Assembly: GCA_035561075.1 (NCBI GenBank)
Contig: DATMYF010000067.1
Coordinates: 1-26,873, forward strand
Reading direction: 5' to 3'
Length of the DNA stretch: 26,873 nt
Origin: JAMCRM01 sp035561075
Lineage (GTDB): Bacteria > Acidobacteriota > Terriglobia > Bryobacterales > Bryobacteraceae
In this document: positions 16,978 to 24,220 of the stretch, piece after piece
Layout: each line of letters opens with the position of its first letter
Numbering within the stretch: position 1 is the stretch's first letter
The notes under the pieces: model-generated
The model's database searches: none
Seen by the model: only the letters and a program-made list of their open reading frames with translations
Told to the model about the DNA's origin: nothing
Program-made: the position numbers and the translations under genes

Positions 16978-17003
16978 TGAGCCGGTCCCATCGGGCCGGC
17001 TCA
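16978..17003. terminator. Hairpin between convergent rhamnosidase and isomerase genes
   Basis: TGAGCCGG and CCC on the left pair with GGG and CCGGCTCA on the right around an ATC loop: about 11 pairs with one bulged T. It sits in the 63 bp between the rhamnosidase and isomerase stop codons, where a bidirectional terminator is expected. T-runs on either side are weak (GATCTTGCT on +, GTTGTTC on -), so efficiency is uncertain. Confidence 0.65.
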
Positions 17004-17015
17004 GATCTTGCTACA

Positions 17016-18446
17016 TCAGCAAATCTCAACCACCGGCACGTCCAGCAAGGCGCTCAGTTTGGCGATCGATCCCTTGGCGGAACCAACCCCCAGCGCGCAG
17101 TGATGTGTGGGCCCTTCCTGGCACCAGCGGTTCACGAACTCGGCCGGCCCCAGCGGGAAGCGCAGCCGCGAGTTCGTATTTCCAATCCGTAAAATCGGCC
17201 CCGGGATGGATTCACCGGCGGCGCTGATCATTTTCAAATGCCCTTCCGCCGTCTGGGTCATCGCCAGCAGCGTCACCGGCCCGGTCTTCACATTGAACTC
17301 CACGCTCACGCCGTTGCCGCGCTTGCCGTGGTAGAGACCCAGCCCCCGCAGCACCGGCCGGCGGTCACTGATGGCCAAATGCCCCGGACCGTCGTGGCCC
17401 ATCAGCACGAAGTTCTCGCGGAAATCCATGGCGTAGAGTTCCGTAAAAGAGCCGCCCACCCCGAAACGATCCAGGATCATCATGGCCAGGCAGGTCTTCA
17501 GGTCGCCCTCGCCGCTGGCCGGAATGCCGCGCGCGGTCAGCAGCGAATTGCCGAGAATCAATCCGGCCCCCAGGCGCTCGTACCGGTTGCCCTCAAGGCC
17601 GCGGTAGTAATACGTCAGCCCGTCGAGTTCGAATTTCTCCACCAGCCGGTCGAGTCCCGCGGCCACACGGGCGGCCCAGTCGAGATCCTCCTCGGCGGCG
17701 TCCTCCACCGTGAACGTCTCGAGCGTCTCGCGGCGCTTGGCTGACACTTCGGCATCCGTGGCGGCCCGTACGCACTGCTCCAGGTCGCACACCTCCAGCA
17801 CTTCGATATGCGCGCCGGTCTGCGCACTCACCATGGTGAAATCGGAATATAGATCCAGCATGCCGGGGTAGGTGTGACCCAGGAAGCCGATCCGGCTGGA
17901 GCGCACGGCGCCGGCCACCTTGGCCGCCCGGCACCAGTCTTCGATCTCGCGCCACGCCGCCGGATCCTCGTGCAGGATGCCGGAAACCACCCGGAACGGA
18001 ACACGCGCGCGCACGAAGGCGTTGGAAATCTCCGGGACGCAGCATGCGGAACAGTTGGCCAGCCACTCGCCCGTATCGGTCTTCTCGTAATCGAGGGCAG
18101 CGGTTGGCTGCAGGTTCAGCACCAAGACCGGTAACTTCGCACGCTGCACCACCGGCAGCACCTGCGACGAGGTCGCGTAGGTGCCGACGTAGCAGACGAG
18201 AAGGTCGAGCCCCGATGCGGCGAAGCGCTGGCCGGCGGAGGCCGCGGCCTGGGCCGTATCGACGAGCCCCGCCGAGACCACGTCGATGCCAAACCCGGCT
18301 ATGCGGCGCTCTACCTCGGACTGGTAGCCCTTCAGGCGCTCTTCAAGTCCGGGGAATTGCGGCCAATAGGCTGCCAAGCCGATGCCGAAGACGCCAACTC
18401 GCCCGTGGTATGTCTTGCGGCCGATCTTGGAAGCGGAAAGAGACAT
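17016..18446 (-). CDS. L-arabinose/L-fucose isomerase-family protein
   Basis: A 476-residue cytoplasmic protein of the AraA/FucI-like isomerase superfamily, expected to convert an aldose to a ketose with a divalent metal. The N-terminal Rossmann-like part includes FGIGLAAYWPQFPGLEERL and LLVCYVGTYATSSQVLPVVQ; GFLGHTYPGMLD follows at about 187-198. Residues lining up with E. coli AraA Glu306, Glu333, His350 and His450 appear to be Glu313 (GEGDLKT), Asp341 (YAMDF), His351 (MGHDGPGH) and His448/His449 (THHCALG). Asp in place of the second Glu is a difference worth noting, though placement is by eye. The length is slightly below the roughly 500 of AraA. Context with rhamnosidase and GH43-like genes suggests rhamnose, arabinose or fucose as substrate. 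It is preceded by the 16 bp inverted repeat and citrate synthase on the same strand. The ATG at 18446 lacks a close Shine-Dalgarno. Confidence 0.8.
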   Translation of the reverse strand: MSLSASKIGRKTYHGRVGVFGIGLAAYWPQFPGLEERLKGYQSEVERRIAGFGIDVVSAGLVDTAQAAASAGQRFAASGLDLLVCYVGTYATSSQVLPVVQRAKLPVLVLNLQPTAALDYEKTDTGEWLANCSACCVPEISNAFVRARVPFRVVSGILHEDPAAWREIEDWCRAAKVAGAVRSSRIGFLGHTYPGMLDLYSDFTMVSAQTGAHIEVLEVCDLEQCVRAATDAEVSAKRRETLETFTVEDAAEEDLDWAARVAAGLDRLVEKFELDGLTYYYRGLEGNRYERLGAGLILGNSLLTARGIPASGEGDLKTCLAMMILDRFGVGGSFTELYAMDFRENFVLMGHDGPGHLAISDRRPVLRGLGLYHGKRGNGVSVEFNVKTGPVTLLAMTQTAEGHLKMISAAGESIPGPILRIGNTNSRLRFPLGPAEFVNRWCQEGPTHHCALGVGSAKGSIAKLSALLDVPVVEIC

Positions 18447-18510
18447 GCTGGGTAAGCAGTATGAATCTCCCGGGTGGCGCGCACAAGAAAGATTGCGTGG
18501 GGTGGGTAAG

Positions 18511-18601
18511 TTTCACTGTGCGAACTCATTTTGTTCGAGGGGACGAAACAGGAACACCCCCTGGGGTTTATTTAGCCTGCATTAAAGTTCGCACAGTGAA
18601 A
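18511..18601. promoter_or_regulatory. Paired 16 bp inverted repeat, putative operator of the isomerase gene
   Basis: TTTCACTGTGCGAACT at 18511-18526 is a perfect reverse complement of AGTTCGCACAGTGAAA at 18586-18601, with 59 bp between. The same motif, diverged but also as an inverted pair, lies at the regulator/GH43 promoter. Centres of the TTC-N7-GAA cores are 76 bp apart here, 11 bp (about one turn) more than at the other locus. It lies between the citrate synthase stop and the isomerase start. A small near-palindrome (ACCCCCTGGGGT) is in the middle. The long spacer argues against a terminator. Confidence 0.6.
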
Positions 18602-18620
18602 TGATGGTCGGGAGCGATGA

Positions 18621-19934
18621 CTACACCGCCGCGGACGATGCCGGAACAGCGCGTTTTTCAATCGGTACGAAATCCCGCGCCGCGCTGCCCGTGTACAACT
18701 GCCGCGGCCGGGCGATCTTCTGCTCGCCATCGGTAAGCATCTCCTGCCACTGCGCGAGCCACCCGACCGTGCGCGGAATACCGAACAGCACGGTGAACAT
18801 CGCCGGCTTGAACCCCATCGCCTGGTACATCATCCCGGAGTAGAAGTCCACGTTGGGGTAAAGCTTGCGTTTCACGAAGTAATCGTCCTCGAGCGCGATG
18901 CGTTCCAGTTCCAGCGCGATCTCGAGCTTGGGATTCCGGCCCGTAATCTCGAACACGCGGTCCGCCGCCCACTTGATCACCCTGGCGCGCGGATCGTAGT
19001 TCTTATAGACCCGGTGCCCGAAGCCCATCAGCTTGAACTGCCCGGCTTTAACCTTCGCGATATACTCCGGCACCTTGTCCTTGGAGCCGATCACGTCGAG
19101 CATTTTGAGCACTTCCTCATTGGCTCCCCCATGCAGCGGGCCAGAGAGCGCCGCGGCTGCCGAAGCCGTCGAGACGAATGGATCGGCGTGCGAACTGCCC
19201 GTCGAGCGCATCACGTTGGTGCTGCAATTCTGCTCGTGGTCCGCGTGAAGGATGAACAGGATATCGAGCGCCCGAGCCAGTACCGGGTTGGCCGTGTACT
19301 TGGGCTCCACCATTTTCCACAACATGTTCATGAAGTTTTCGGTGTAGCTCAGGTCATTGTCCGGATAAACATACGGGAAGCCGAGGCTGTGCCGGTACGT
19401 GTAGGCGGCGATGGTCGGCATCTTGCCGATCAGGCGCAGGATCTGCAACCTTCTAGAGTCCGGATCCAACACGTTTCGAGCGTCGGGATACACCGTGGAA
19501 AGCGCCGCCACCGTGCTCACCAGCATCCCCATCGGATGGGCGTCGTGCCGGAAGCCCTCCAGAAACTTCTTGGTGGTCTCGTGGATCATCGTGTGGTACG
19601 TGATCTGCCCCACCCACTCCTTCAACTGGCTTTCCGTTGGCAGTTCGCCAAACAAGAGTAGGTACGCGACCTCCAGGAAGGTGCAATTCTCGGCCAACTG
19701 CTCGATGGGGTATCCGCGGTACCGCAGGATTCCCTTGTCGCCGTCGATGAACGTGATGGCGCTCCGGCAGGATGCCGTATTCATGAATGCCGGATCGTAG
19801 GTCATGAGCCCGAAATCATCGGGCCCGGTGGTGATCTGGCGGAGGTCGGTAGCACGAATCGTGCCGTTTGTGACCGGAACCTCGTAGACCTTGCCAGTGC
19901 GCTTGTCGGTGATGCTTAAAGCTCCGTCTTGCAT
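18621..19934 (-). CDS. gltA: Citrate synthase
   Basis: A 437-residue type II (hexameric-type) citrate synthase that condenses acetyl-CoA and oxaloacetate at the entry of the TCA cycle in the cytoplasm. Catalytic residues line up with E. coli His264, His305 and Asp362: His268 in GPLHGGAN, His307 in GFGHRVYKNYDPRA, and Asp363 in NVDFYSG. Other family segments are LRYRGYPIEQLAE (70-82), HPMGML (133-138), and LHADHEQNCST (229-239). The length and N-terminal beta domain (ITDKRTGKVYEVPV) are normal for the bacterial form. An excellent Shine-Dalgarno (AGGAGG) lies a few nt before the ATG. It is a housekeeping gene between two accessory-looking regions; the isomerase downstream on the same strand is 174 bp away and probably has its own control. 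Confidence 0.98.
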   Translation of the reverse strand: MQDGALSITDKRTGKVYEVPVTNGTIRATDLRQITTGPDDFGLMTYDPAFMNTASCRSAITFIDGDKGILRYRGYPIEQLAENCTFLEVAYLLLFGELPTESQLKEWVGQITYHTMIHETTKKFLEGFRHDAHPMGMLVSTVAALSTVYPDARNVLDPDSRRLQILRLIGKMPTIAAYTYRHSLGFPYVYPDNDLSYTENFMNMLWKMVEPKYTANPVLARALDILFILHADHEQNCSTNVMRSTGSSHADPFVSTASAAAALSGPLHGGANEEVLKMLDVIGSKDKVPEYIAKVKAGQFKLMGFGHRVYKNYDPRARVIKWAADRVFEITGRNPKLEIALELERIALEDDYFVKRKLYPNVDFYSGMMYQAMGFKPAMFTVLFGIPRTVGWLAQWQEMLTDGEQKIARPRQLYTGSAARDFVPIEKRAVPASSAAV

Positions 19935-20206
19935 AAAATCCTCCTCTGGGGTGCCGGCCGCAACCGCGCCCGAAAAACTCGCTGGACCGATAATACGGCA
20001 AACGGGATCACCTGTTAAGGGTTTTCGTACCCAAAACTATGGAAAAATTATACAGCATGAGGAAAACCGGTCGGGTGAGAATTTCGTAAGTTACTGATTC
20101 TGCGTGGGAGCGCCTGGGGCCATGCGTGCGTGAGTGGTCGTGAACGCACAAACGAGACGGCTATAGGCGCCTGGGTTCCGTTATATCGCCATGTTCCCGG
20201 CAGGAG
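19935..20206. promoter_or_regulatory. Upstream region of citrate synthase
   Basis: This 272 bp gap separates two minus-strand genes. A consensus TATAAT on the minus strand (20052-20047) lies 113 bp before the citrate synthase start, but no good -35 is spaced with it. A small inverted repeat CCG-ATAATA-CGG sits at about 19987-19998. A GTGCGT/ACGCAC repeat with a 12 nt loop lies near 20126-20150 without a T-run. I see no gene here. Confidence 0.35.
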
Positions 20207-21013
20207 TCACTTCTGGACGGTAACCATGGGCGCCGTGATTACGGGCGCCGGTGAATTGGAGGCAGGCAACATACTGGCGCGGGTCACCTTCTCCCCTTCG
20301 ACGGCGATGGCGTGGTTGAGCGACACCTCGACTCCCGACCCGATATCAAAGCGCACATCGGCCCCGCGAGCCAGAAGACCGATCAGGGTGCCGGCCGCGA
20401 TTCCGCCGATTCCGCCCACTCCGAGGCCGCGAACACTGCCGCTGGCGGCGCCTGCTAAAGCGCCGATCTGACCGCCGGTTGCCGCGTCTTCGCCGATTTT
20501 CTTGAGGTCCGTACCCTTTTCCGAGTCGCGCTTGACGGTGCCCGGTTCCTTCATATGGGCGTTGGCGCTACCGGGCACCTGATCCACGGCGGCGGCGAGT
20601 TCCAGAGTGTAACCATTGGAGTAGATCAGGGTCGTGAGATGAAACTGCAGCTCCGCGCTGCCTTTGATCCGGCCGGCGCGCTTGGAACTATCCACCACGC
20701 CTTTGACGAAAGTGCCTGCGGGAATCATGATGAGGTTATTGACGACGATGGGAAACGTCGTCTGCGCATAGATCGGATCTCCGGGCTGGGCATTTTTTGT
20801 GGAGACCGCCTGCCGCAGTTGTATCGGTATTTTGGTACCCGCGGGAACGACCCACAGGCCGTTAGCGGGCTGAAGCTGCTGATCGGAACCGGGCAAGCTC
20901 GCCGGCAGCTCGGTTCGCTGCTTCAATCTCGGCTGATCGGCGGACGGTTGTGCCGGGCTCTGCTGGCAAATAGCTGACAGCCCGGTCAGGAGTATCGCGG
21001 CTATTGTTCGCAT
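20207..21013 (-). CDS. Secreted VirB10/TrbI-like protein with glycine zipper, function unknown
   Basis: A 268-residue exported protein. Two in-frame ATGs (21019 and 21013) are possible; 21013 is preferred because GGAG lies 8 nt before it, against 2 nt for the other. It begins with a signal peptide (MRTIAAILLTGLSAICQQ), then a Pro/Gln-rich linker. Residues about 50-150 carry WVVPAGTKIPIQLRQAVSTK, GDPIYAQTTFPIV and IMIPAGTFVKGVVDSSK, which resemble the beta-rich domain of VirB10/TrbI proteins (PAGT...G). A glycine-rich hydrophobic stretch at about 183-215 (GALAGAASGS, GVGGIGGIAAGTLIG) fits a glycine zipper that packs helices in a membrane. No other conjugation genes are nearby, so a secretion role is not implied. 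It looks like the lone TrbI-like proteins seen in Acidobacteria; the function is unknown. Confidence 0.7.
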   Translation of the reverse strand: MRTIAAILLTGLSAICQQSPAQPSADQPRLKQRTELPASLPGSDQQLQPANGLWVVPAGTKIPIQLRQAVSTKNAQPGDPIYAQTTFPIVVNNLIMIPAGTFVKGVVDSSKRAGRIKGSAELQFHLTTLIYSNGYTLELAAAVDQVPGSANAHMKEPGTVKRDSEKGTDLKKIGEDAATGGQIGALAGAASGSVRGLGVGGIGGIAAGTLIGLLARGADVRFDIGSGVEVSLNHAIAVEGEKVTRASMLPASNSPAPVITAPMVTVQK

Positions 21014-21123
21014 GCACATCTCTCCGTCCCGAGTATACGCGTAGCAGGATGCACTGGTTTCTGCGGGATGTAACGATCGGGAAATGAACGCGATAATTCG
21101 ACTCGGTCATGTCCCGTCACCGT

Positions 21124-21169
21124 GTTCGCTCCGTTTCGTGTTGCCTGGTCTAAGAAATAACCGTTTTTC
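21124..21169 (+). repeat. Dispersed repeat, copy 1
   Basis: The 26 bp at 21124-21149 (beginning GTTCGCTCCGTTTCG and ending TTGCCTGGT) recur exactly at 23244-23269, and the next 20 bp match at 14 of 20 positions. This copy lies in the intergenic region before the carboxypeptidase-regulatory-like gene. Confidence 0.75.
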
Positions 21170-21217
21170 GGTCCTTGGTCTGCGTTCCTGCTCTGATATC
21201 CACATGAGCGTATGGCG

Positions 21218-21223
21218 TATAAT
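21218..21223 (+). promoter_or_regulatory. Consensus -10 TATAAT before the carboxypeptidase-regulatory-like gene
   Basis: TATAAT is present exactly at 21218-21223; no convincing -35 is found 16-18 bp upstream. If active, transcription would begin near 21230, about 11 nt before the GTG at 21241. It overlaps a TTG at 21223 and so argues against that codon as the start. Confidence 0.4.
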
Positions 21224-21240
21224 TGCGGCCGGGGTGGCCA

Positions 21241-22929
21241 GTGTACGTTTCGTTCGCGTTCGCGCTCCTGCTGGCACAGTCGCCGGACCCCGTCACTGTG
21301 GTGGAAGGAAGAGTGCTGGATAGCTTAGGCAACCTGCCCATTGCTCAGGCACGAGTCATCCTGGCGCGGATTGACAAGCCGGGTATACCAATCACAATGG
21401 GCCTGTATGAGGCCAAGCCTTCCAAAGGCGAACCCGATCCGAAGTCGGATCGCCTCGTCACTTTGACCCGCGATGACGGTATGTTCCGGTTTCGGGTCGA
21501 AGCCCCCGCGAAAATCAAGCTCTTCGTGGATGCGAAAGGTTTCGTTCGCACACCTACGCACATCAGCCCGGATACTACGCTCTCGGTCGAGCCGGGTCGT
21601 CCCAAGACCGGCATCGTCCTGCGGATGACGAGGGCGCTCACTATTTCGGGATGCGTGATGGATCGCGATACCGGCCAGCCTGTACCAAACTTGGAGGTCC
21701 GTGCACATAGCTACCGCAATTACGGCTCAGGGAGGATCCTAATCCCCGACGGCGGTTCCGCGAAAACGGATACGGCTGGACGCTTCTGCCTTGAGAACGT
21801 GCTGCCAGGCGAGTATTATCTCGAAATTGCGCAACCGCTGCGGGCGAAGATCGAAAAACCCGAGCCTATCGAGGATTTCCGTGGTGCGGTCCGGCAATCC
21901 TACGTATCGACCTGGTATCCCGGGGTAGAGCGGTTCGCCGAAGCCTCATCAGTCACACTGGTTGACGGCGCGACAATCGAGGGCATTGAGATCCAGACCA
22001 AGAAGAGGCGGACGGCTGCTATTCGCGGTCGCGTATTCGGAGGCCGCCAGGGTGAAGTCTCTGTTTCACTGACGCGGGTTCGCTCTACAGTTGGAAGCAA
22101 GGGATTCGAGATGGTCGCGATCGGCCAGATCCCAGGCGACGCAGAGTACGAAGTCGACCATCTGACCCCGGGTCGGTACTATATCTTGGCGGAGATGAAG
22201 GGCGCGACGCCCGGGGAGCGGCGAGTTGCCGTGTTGCCGTTGAAAATCACGGGTGAAAACCAAGACGGCATGGACCTTCACCTCATGCCCTGCGTAAACC
22301 TGACCGGGAGTGTGCGCATCGCAGGTCGAGGAAACCGCCCCGACGAACCGGCGCTGCCGGACGAGAACGTCCGGATCGGGCTCTACCGTGCGCTGGGCAT
22401 GGGCATTGCCGGCGACCCCGAGCCGGCACTGGTCGAGAGCAGAACCGGTGCTTTTGTGCTGAAAGGTGTGGTACCGGACCGCTACCAGGTGCTACAAGGG
22501 AAGGCTCCGGAGGGTTATAACATCGCGGAAGTCCTCTATAATCACACGCGTTGCCCTAGCGGAATGGTCAGCATCGATCCAGCAGCGAGCATACAGCGGC
22601 TCGATATTACACTTGCGCCCGCCGACGCCGCGATTTCGGCGACCGTAACAGATGGCAGCCGTCCTGTCGCTGGTGCAAGCGTGCTGTTGGTTCCCGACGC
22701 GGCAGAAGACGATGCAATCGACTTCGGCCCAACGTTGCGACACGCACTTGCCGATGAGAAGGGTCGCGTGGTAATAAGCGATTTGCTTACGGGCAATTAC
22801 CGCATTACGGCGTATCCCAAAGACGCGCTGTGGCGCGAGGACCCGGAACTGAAGCGACGCCTCCGTTCCGGCCAGGAAGTACGGATAGCCCCGCACCAAC
22901 CGACGATAATTGAAGTGCGAATTCGATAG
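21241..22929 (+). CDS. Secreted protein with repeated carboxypeptidase-regulatory-like domains
   Basis: A 562-residue exported protein built largely of beta-sandwich repeats of the carboxypeptidase-regulatory/CNA-B type. I choose the GTG at 21241 over a TTG at 21223 because a GGGGTGG lies just before it and because TATAAT covers the TTG. The start is a signal peptide (MYVSFAFALLLAQS). Repeats are marked by a VxGRV..DxxG start and a GxYxL/I end: VVEGRVLDSLGNLPIAQARV (about 19-38), ISGCVMDRDTGQPVPNLEVR with LPGEYYLEIAQP, AAIRGRVFGGRQGEVSVSL with LTPGRYYILAEM, and ISATVTDGSRPVAGASVLLV with LTGNYRITAYP near the end. No enzyme domain is visible. Such proteins are abundant in Solibacter-type genomes and probably lie in the periplasm or on the surface. 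The function is unknown. It starts just after one copy of the 26 bp repeat. Confidence 0.75.
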   Translation: MYVSFAFALLLAQSPDPVTVVEGRVLDSLGNLPIAQARVILARIDKPGIPITMGLYEAKPSKGEPDPKSDRLVTLTRDDGMFRFRVEAPAKIKLFVDAKGFVRTPTHISPDTTLSVEPGRPKTGIVLRMTRALTISGCVMDRDTGQPVPNLEVRAHSYRNYGSGRILIPDGGSAKTDTAGRFCLENVLPGEYYLEIAQPLRAKIEKPEPIEDFRGAVRQSYVSTWYPGVERFAEASSVTLVDGATIEGIEIQTKKRRTAAIRGRVFGGRQGEVSVSLTRVRSTVGSKGFEMVAIGQIPGDAEYEVDHLTPGRYYILAEMKGATPGERRVAVLPLKITGENQDGMDLHLMPCVNLTGSVRIAGRGNRPDEPALPDENVRIGLYRALGMGIAGDPEPALVESRTGAFVLKGVVPDRYQVLQGKAPEGYNIAEVLYNHTRCPSGMVSIDPAASIQRLDITLAPADAAISATVTDGSRPVAGASVLLVPDAAEDDAIDFGPTLRHALADEKGRVVISDLLTGNYRITAYPKDALWREDPELKRRLRSGQEVRIAPHQPTIIEVRIR

Positions 22930-23127
22930 TGAAAGAGAATCCCGCTGCGCTGAAGTCGACAAACAGTTAACTCGTACGAGAGAAGCTGAACTCACGCGGG
23001 TCAACTCCGCGAGGTGGGGTTACCGTAACGTGACCTCGTCCCCGCCCGAACAGCCCGCCAACTTTCCGGTAAATTCGTCATCACTGGGAAGGCTGGACAG
23101 CCGAAGTCCTCATCGGAGGCGTGTCGT

Positions 23128-23213
23128 CGGCAGTCGGAGATCTACGAGCGGAAGGCATTGAACTGGACCGCTCGACGTTACCTGGTTGGGTTGGCGGGGA
23201 CAGCGCGGCTTGA
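23128..23213 (+). mobile_element. IS66 transposase fragment, copy 1 (frameshifted)
   Basis: Translation starts RQSEIYER in frame, then continues GIELDRSTL-like sequence only after restoring one lost G near 23150. This matches the well-known IS66 (TnpC) transposase segment that reads RQ.EIY.REG.ELDRSTL. Only about 28 codons remain and no inverted ends are seen, so it is a dead remnant. It is part of the ~115 bp direct repeat shared with 24073-24186. Confidence 0.75.
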
Positions 23214-23243
23214 CGTCCGCGCCGCAGAGGCGAAATGCGTTGC
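23128..23243 (+). repeat. ~115 bp direct repeat, copy 1
   Basis: This stretch, from CGGCAGT through the IS66 fragment to GAGGCGAAATGCGTTG, is nearly identical to 24073-24186. Differences are a few substitutions and single-base indels. The two copies flank the orphan gene at 23392-23922 and the decayed radical SAM tail. Confidence 0.8.
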
Positions 23244-23289
23244 GTTCGCTCCGTTTCGTGTTGCCTGGTTTCCGAAATGGCCGTCTTTC
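23244..23289 (+). repeat. Dispersed repeat, copy 2
   Basis: This is the second exact copy of the 26 bp sequence at 21124-21149, with partial similarity over 20 bp more. It directly follows the IS66-containing direct repeat and lies 103 bp before the next gene's ATG. Confidence 0.75.
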
Positions 23290-23391
23290 ACCCAGAACGT
23301 TCGGGCGGTCCCGAAGTGGCTTACGAGAAGATGCTTGGTCACGCGGCACTCTCGCCGGGAACCGGCGCGTGTAAGCCAGTGTCCAACAGTC

Positions 23392-23922
23392 ATGCGTCAC
23401 GTGGCCTTGATTGTGCTCCTTGCTTTCCGGGCGGCTCAACCCGCAGAGTGGGGTCAGTCGGTGAACGGTCTGCGGATCTCGCTGGCGGTCGAAGCTGATG
23501 AGGTGGTCGTCGCTTTCCAGAACACGGCCAAGAATCGGGAGATGATCCTCCCGCTGGGCCAGATCCTCGGAGGACGCGGCAGCCCGGGCCTTGTGCAGCT
23601 TCATATCGTCTCGCCGGACGGAACCCGCCGGCGGCTCCGATACACAGGAGGACCGGGGGTCATGACCGGACAGATCCTGCCATACGTAGTACCAATGATG
23701 GCGGGTTCTCTCTACACCGTGAGGACACCTCTACGATACTGGAGGCTCGGAAGCGATCTGAAGTCAATCGAAGAGGAGCTGGCGCGCGGGGCGGCGCTTC
23801 AGGCGGGCATCGAGGCGGGCGAGTCCCTCCTTTGGAAATTCGCCCAATGTTACCCCGTGAAGATATTCTGGAGCGGCCATGCCGTTTCGAACATTGTGCG
23901 CGCGCCCGTCAAGGCACCCTGA
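23392..23922 (+). CDS. Secreted protein of unknown function
   Basis: A 176-residue protein that I do not recognise. The ATG at 23392 opens a signal peptide (MRHVALIVLLAFRAAQPAEWG), while the open frame further upstream is IS66 debris, so this is the best start; its Shine-Dalgarno is weak. The mature part looks like one beta-sandwich: NGLRISLAVEADEVVVAFQN, then LPLGQILGGRG, VQLHIVSPDGTRRRLRYTGG and a helical segment DLKSIEEELARGAALQAG. The early part, with an antiparallel set of strands around a paired Asn/Lys turn, recalls secreted immunoglobulin-like domains, but the resemblance is loose. Repeat and mobile fragments on both sides suggest it arrived with, or was disturbed by, rearrangement. 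It could be a truncated gene. Confidence 0.5.
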   Translation: MRHVALIVLLAFRAAQPAEWGQSVNGLRISLAVEADEVVVAFQNTAKNREMILPLGQILGGRGSPGLVQLHIVSPDGTRRRLRYTGGPGVMTGQILPYVVPMMAGSLYTVRTPLRYWRLGSDLKSIEEELARGAALQAGIEAGESLLWKFAQCYPVKIFWSGHAVSNIVRAPVKAP

Positions 23923-23943
23923 ACAGATGATGATCCCGCTTCA

Positions 23944-24074
23944 AACTCCTCCGGCTCCAACTGGTGGACATAATCTCCAACTGGTCAATGTAAGCCTGGC
24001 CGCCGTCATCCGTTTCCTGATTCGTCCGGCATACAACAGCGCCTCCAGTTCGGGGATCCTTCTATGGCGGTCCG
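23944..24074 (-). pseudogene. Decayed duplicate of the radical SAM protein tail
   Basis: This ~130 bp is a diverged direct copy of 24297-24432, which encodes the start of the coiled-coil tail of the downstream radical SAM protein. On the minus strand it still reads ELEALL and RTNQET-like pieces, but several small indels (including a ~7 bp loss near 24038) break the frame. Its right end abuts the IS66 fragment copy 2 at 24073, so the junction looks like a rearrangement scar. Confidence 0.75.
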
Positions 24075-24156
24075 GCAGTGGGAGATCTACGAGCGGGAAG
24101 GCATTGAACTGGACCGCTCGACGTTAGCTGGTTGGGTTGGCGGGGCTAGCGCGGCT
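24073..24156 (+). mobile_element. IS66 transposase fragment, copy 2
   Basis: One frame reads RQWE, then IYEREGIELDRSTLAGW, VGGASAA and a stop. This is the conserved IS66 (TnpC) segment, in frame here but only 28 codons long. There is no start codon or rest of the transposase on either side, so it is a remnant. Confidence 0.8.
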
Positions 24157-24186
24157 TGACGTCGCGCCGCAGAGGCGAAATGCGTT
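24073..24186 (+). repeat. ~115 bp direct repeat, copy 2
   Basis: This is nearly identical to 23128-23243. After the IS66 segment both copies continue with the same GACGTC...CGCCGCAGAGGCGAAATGCG stretch, which is not IS66 coding sequence. The duplicated unit was therefore already a chimera before it was copied. Confidence 0.8.
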
Positions 24187-24220
24187 GACAAGCTCGTCAC
24201 GATTCCGCAGAAGCCCTACT

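Larger units (their letters stand above)
22930..23391 (+). other. Gene-poor region with decayed mobile DNA
   Basis: This 462 bp gap has no convincing gene. It holds a small two-part hairpin at 23011-23037 (GAGGT and GTTAC pairing with GTAAC and ACCTC), which could end transcription of the upstream gene. After it come an IS66 transposase fragment (23128-23213) and copy 2 of the 26 bp repeat (23244-23289). The downstream frame is open across these pieces but their content is transposase debris, not a protein N-terminus. Confidence 0.6.

Noticed and set aside
18511..18601. The 16 bp inverted pair as the ends of a miniature transposable element
   Set aside because: Flanking bases show no target-site duplication, and a diverged pair at a functionally linked promoter fits operators better.
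20207..21013. VirB10-like protein as evidence of a type IV secretion system
   Set aside because: No other VirB/Tra genes are nearby, and lone proteins with this beta-domain occur in Acidobacteria; similarity is limited to one domain.
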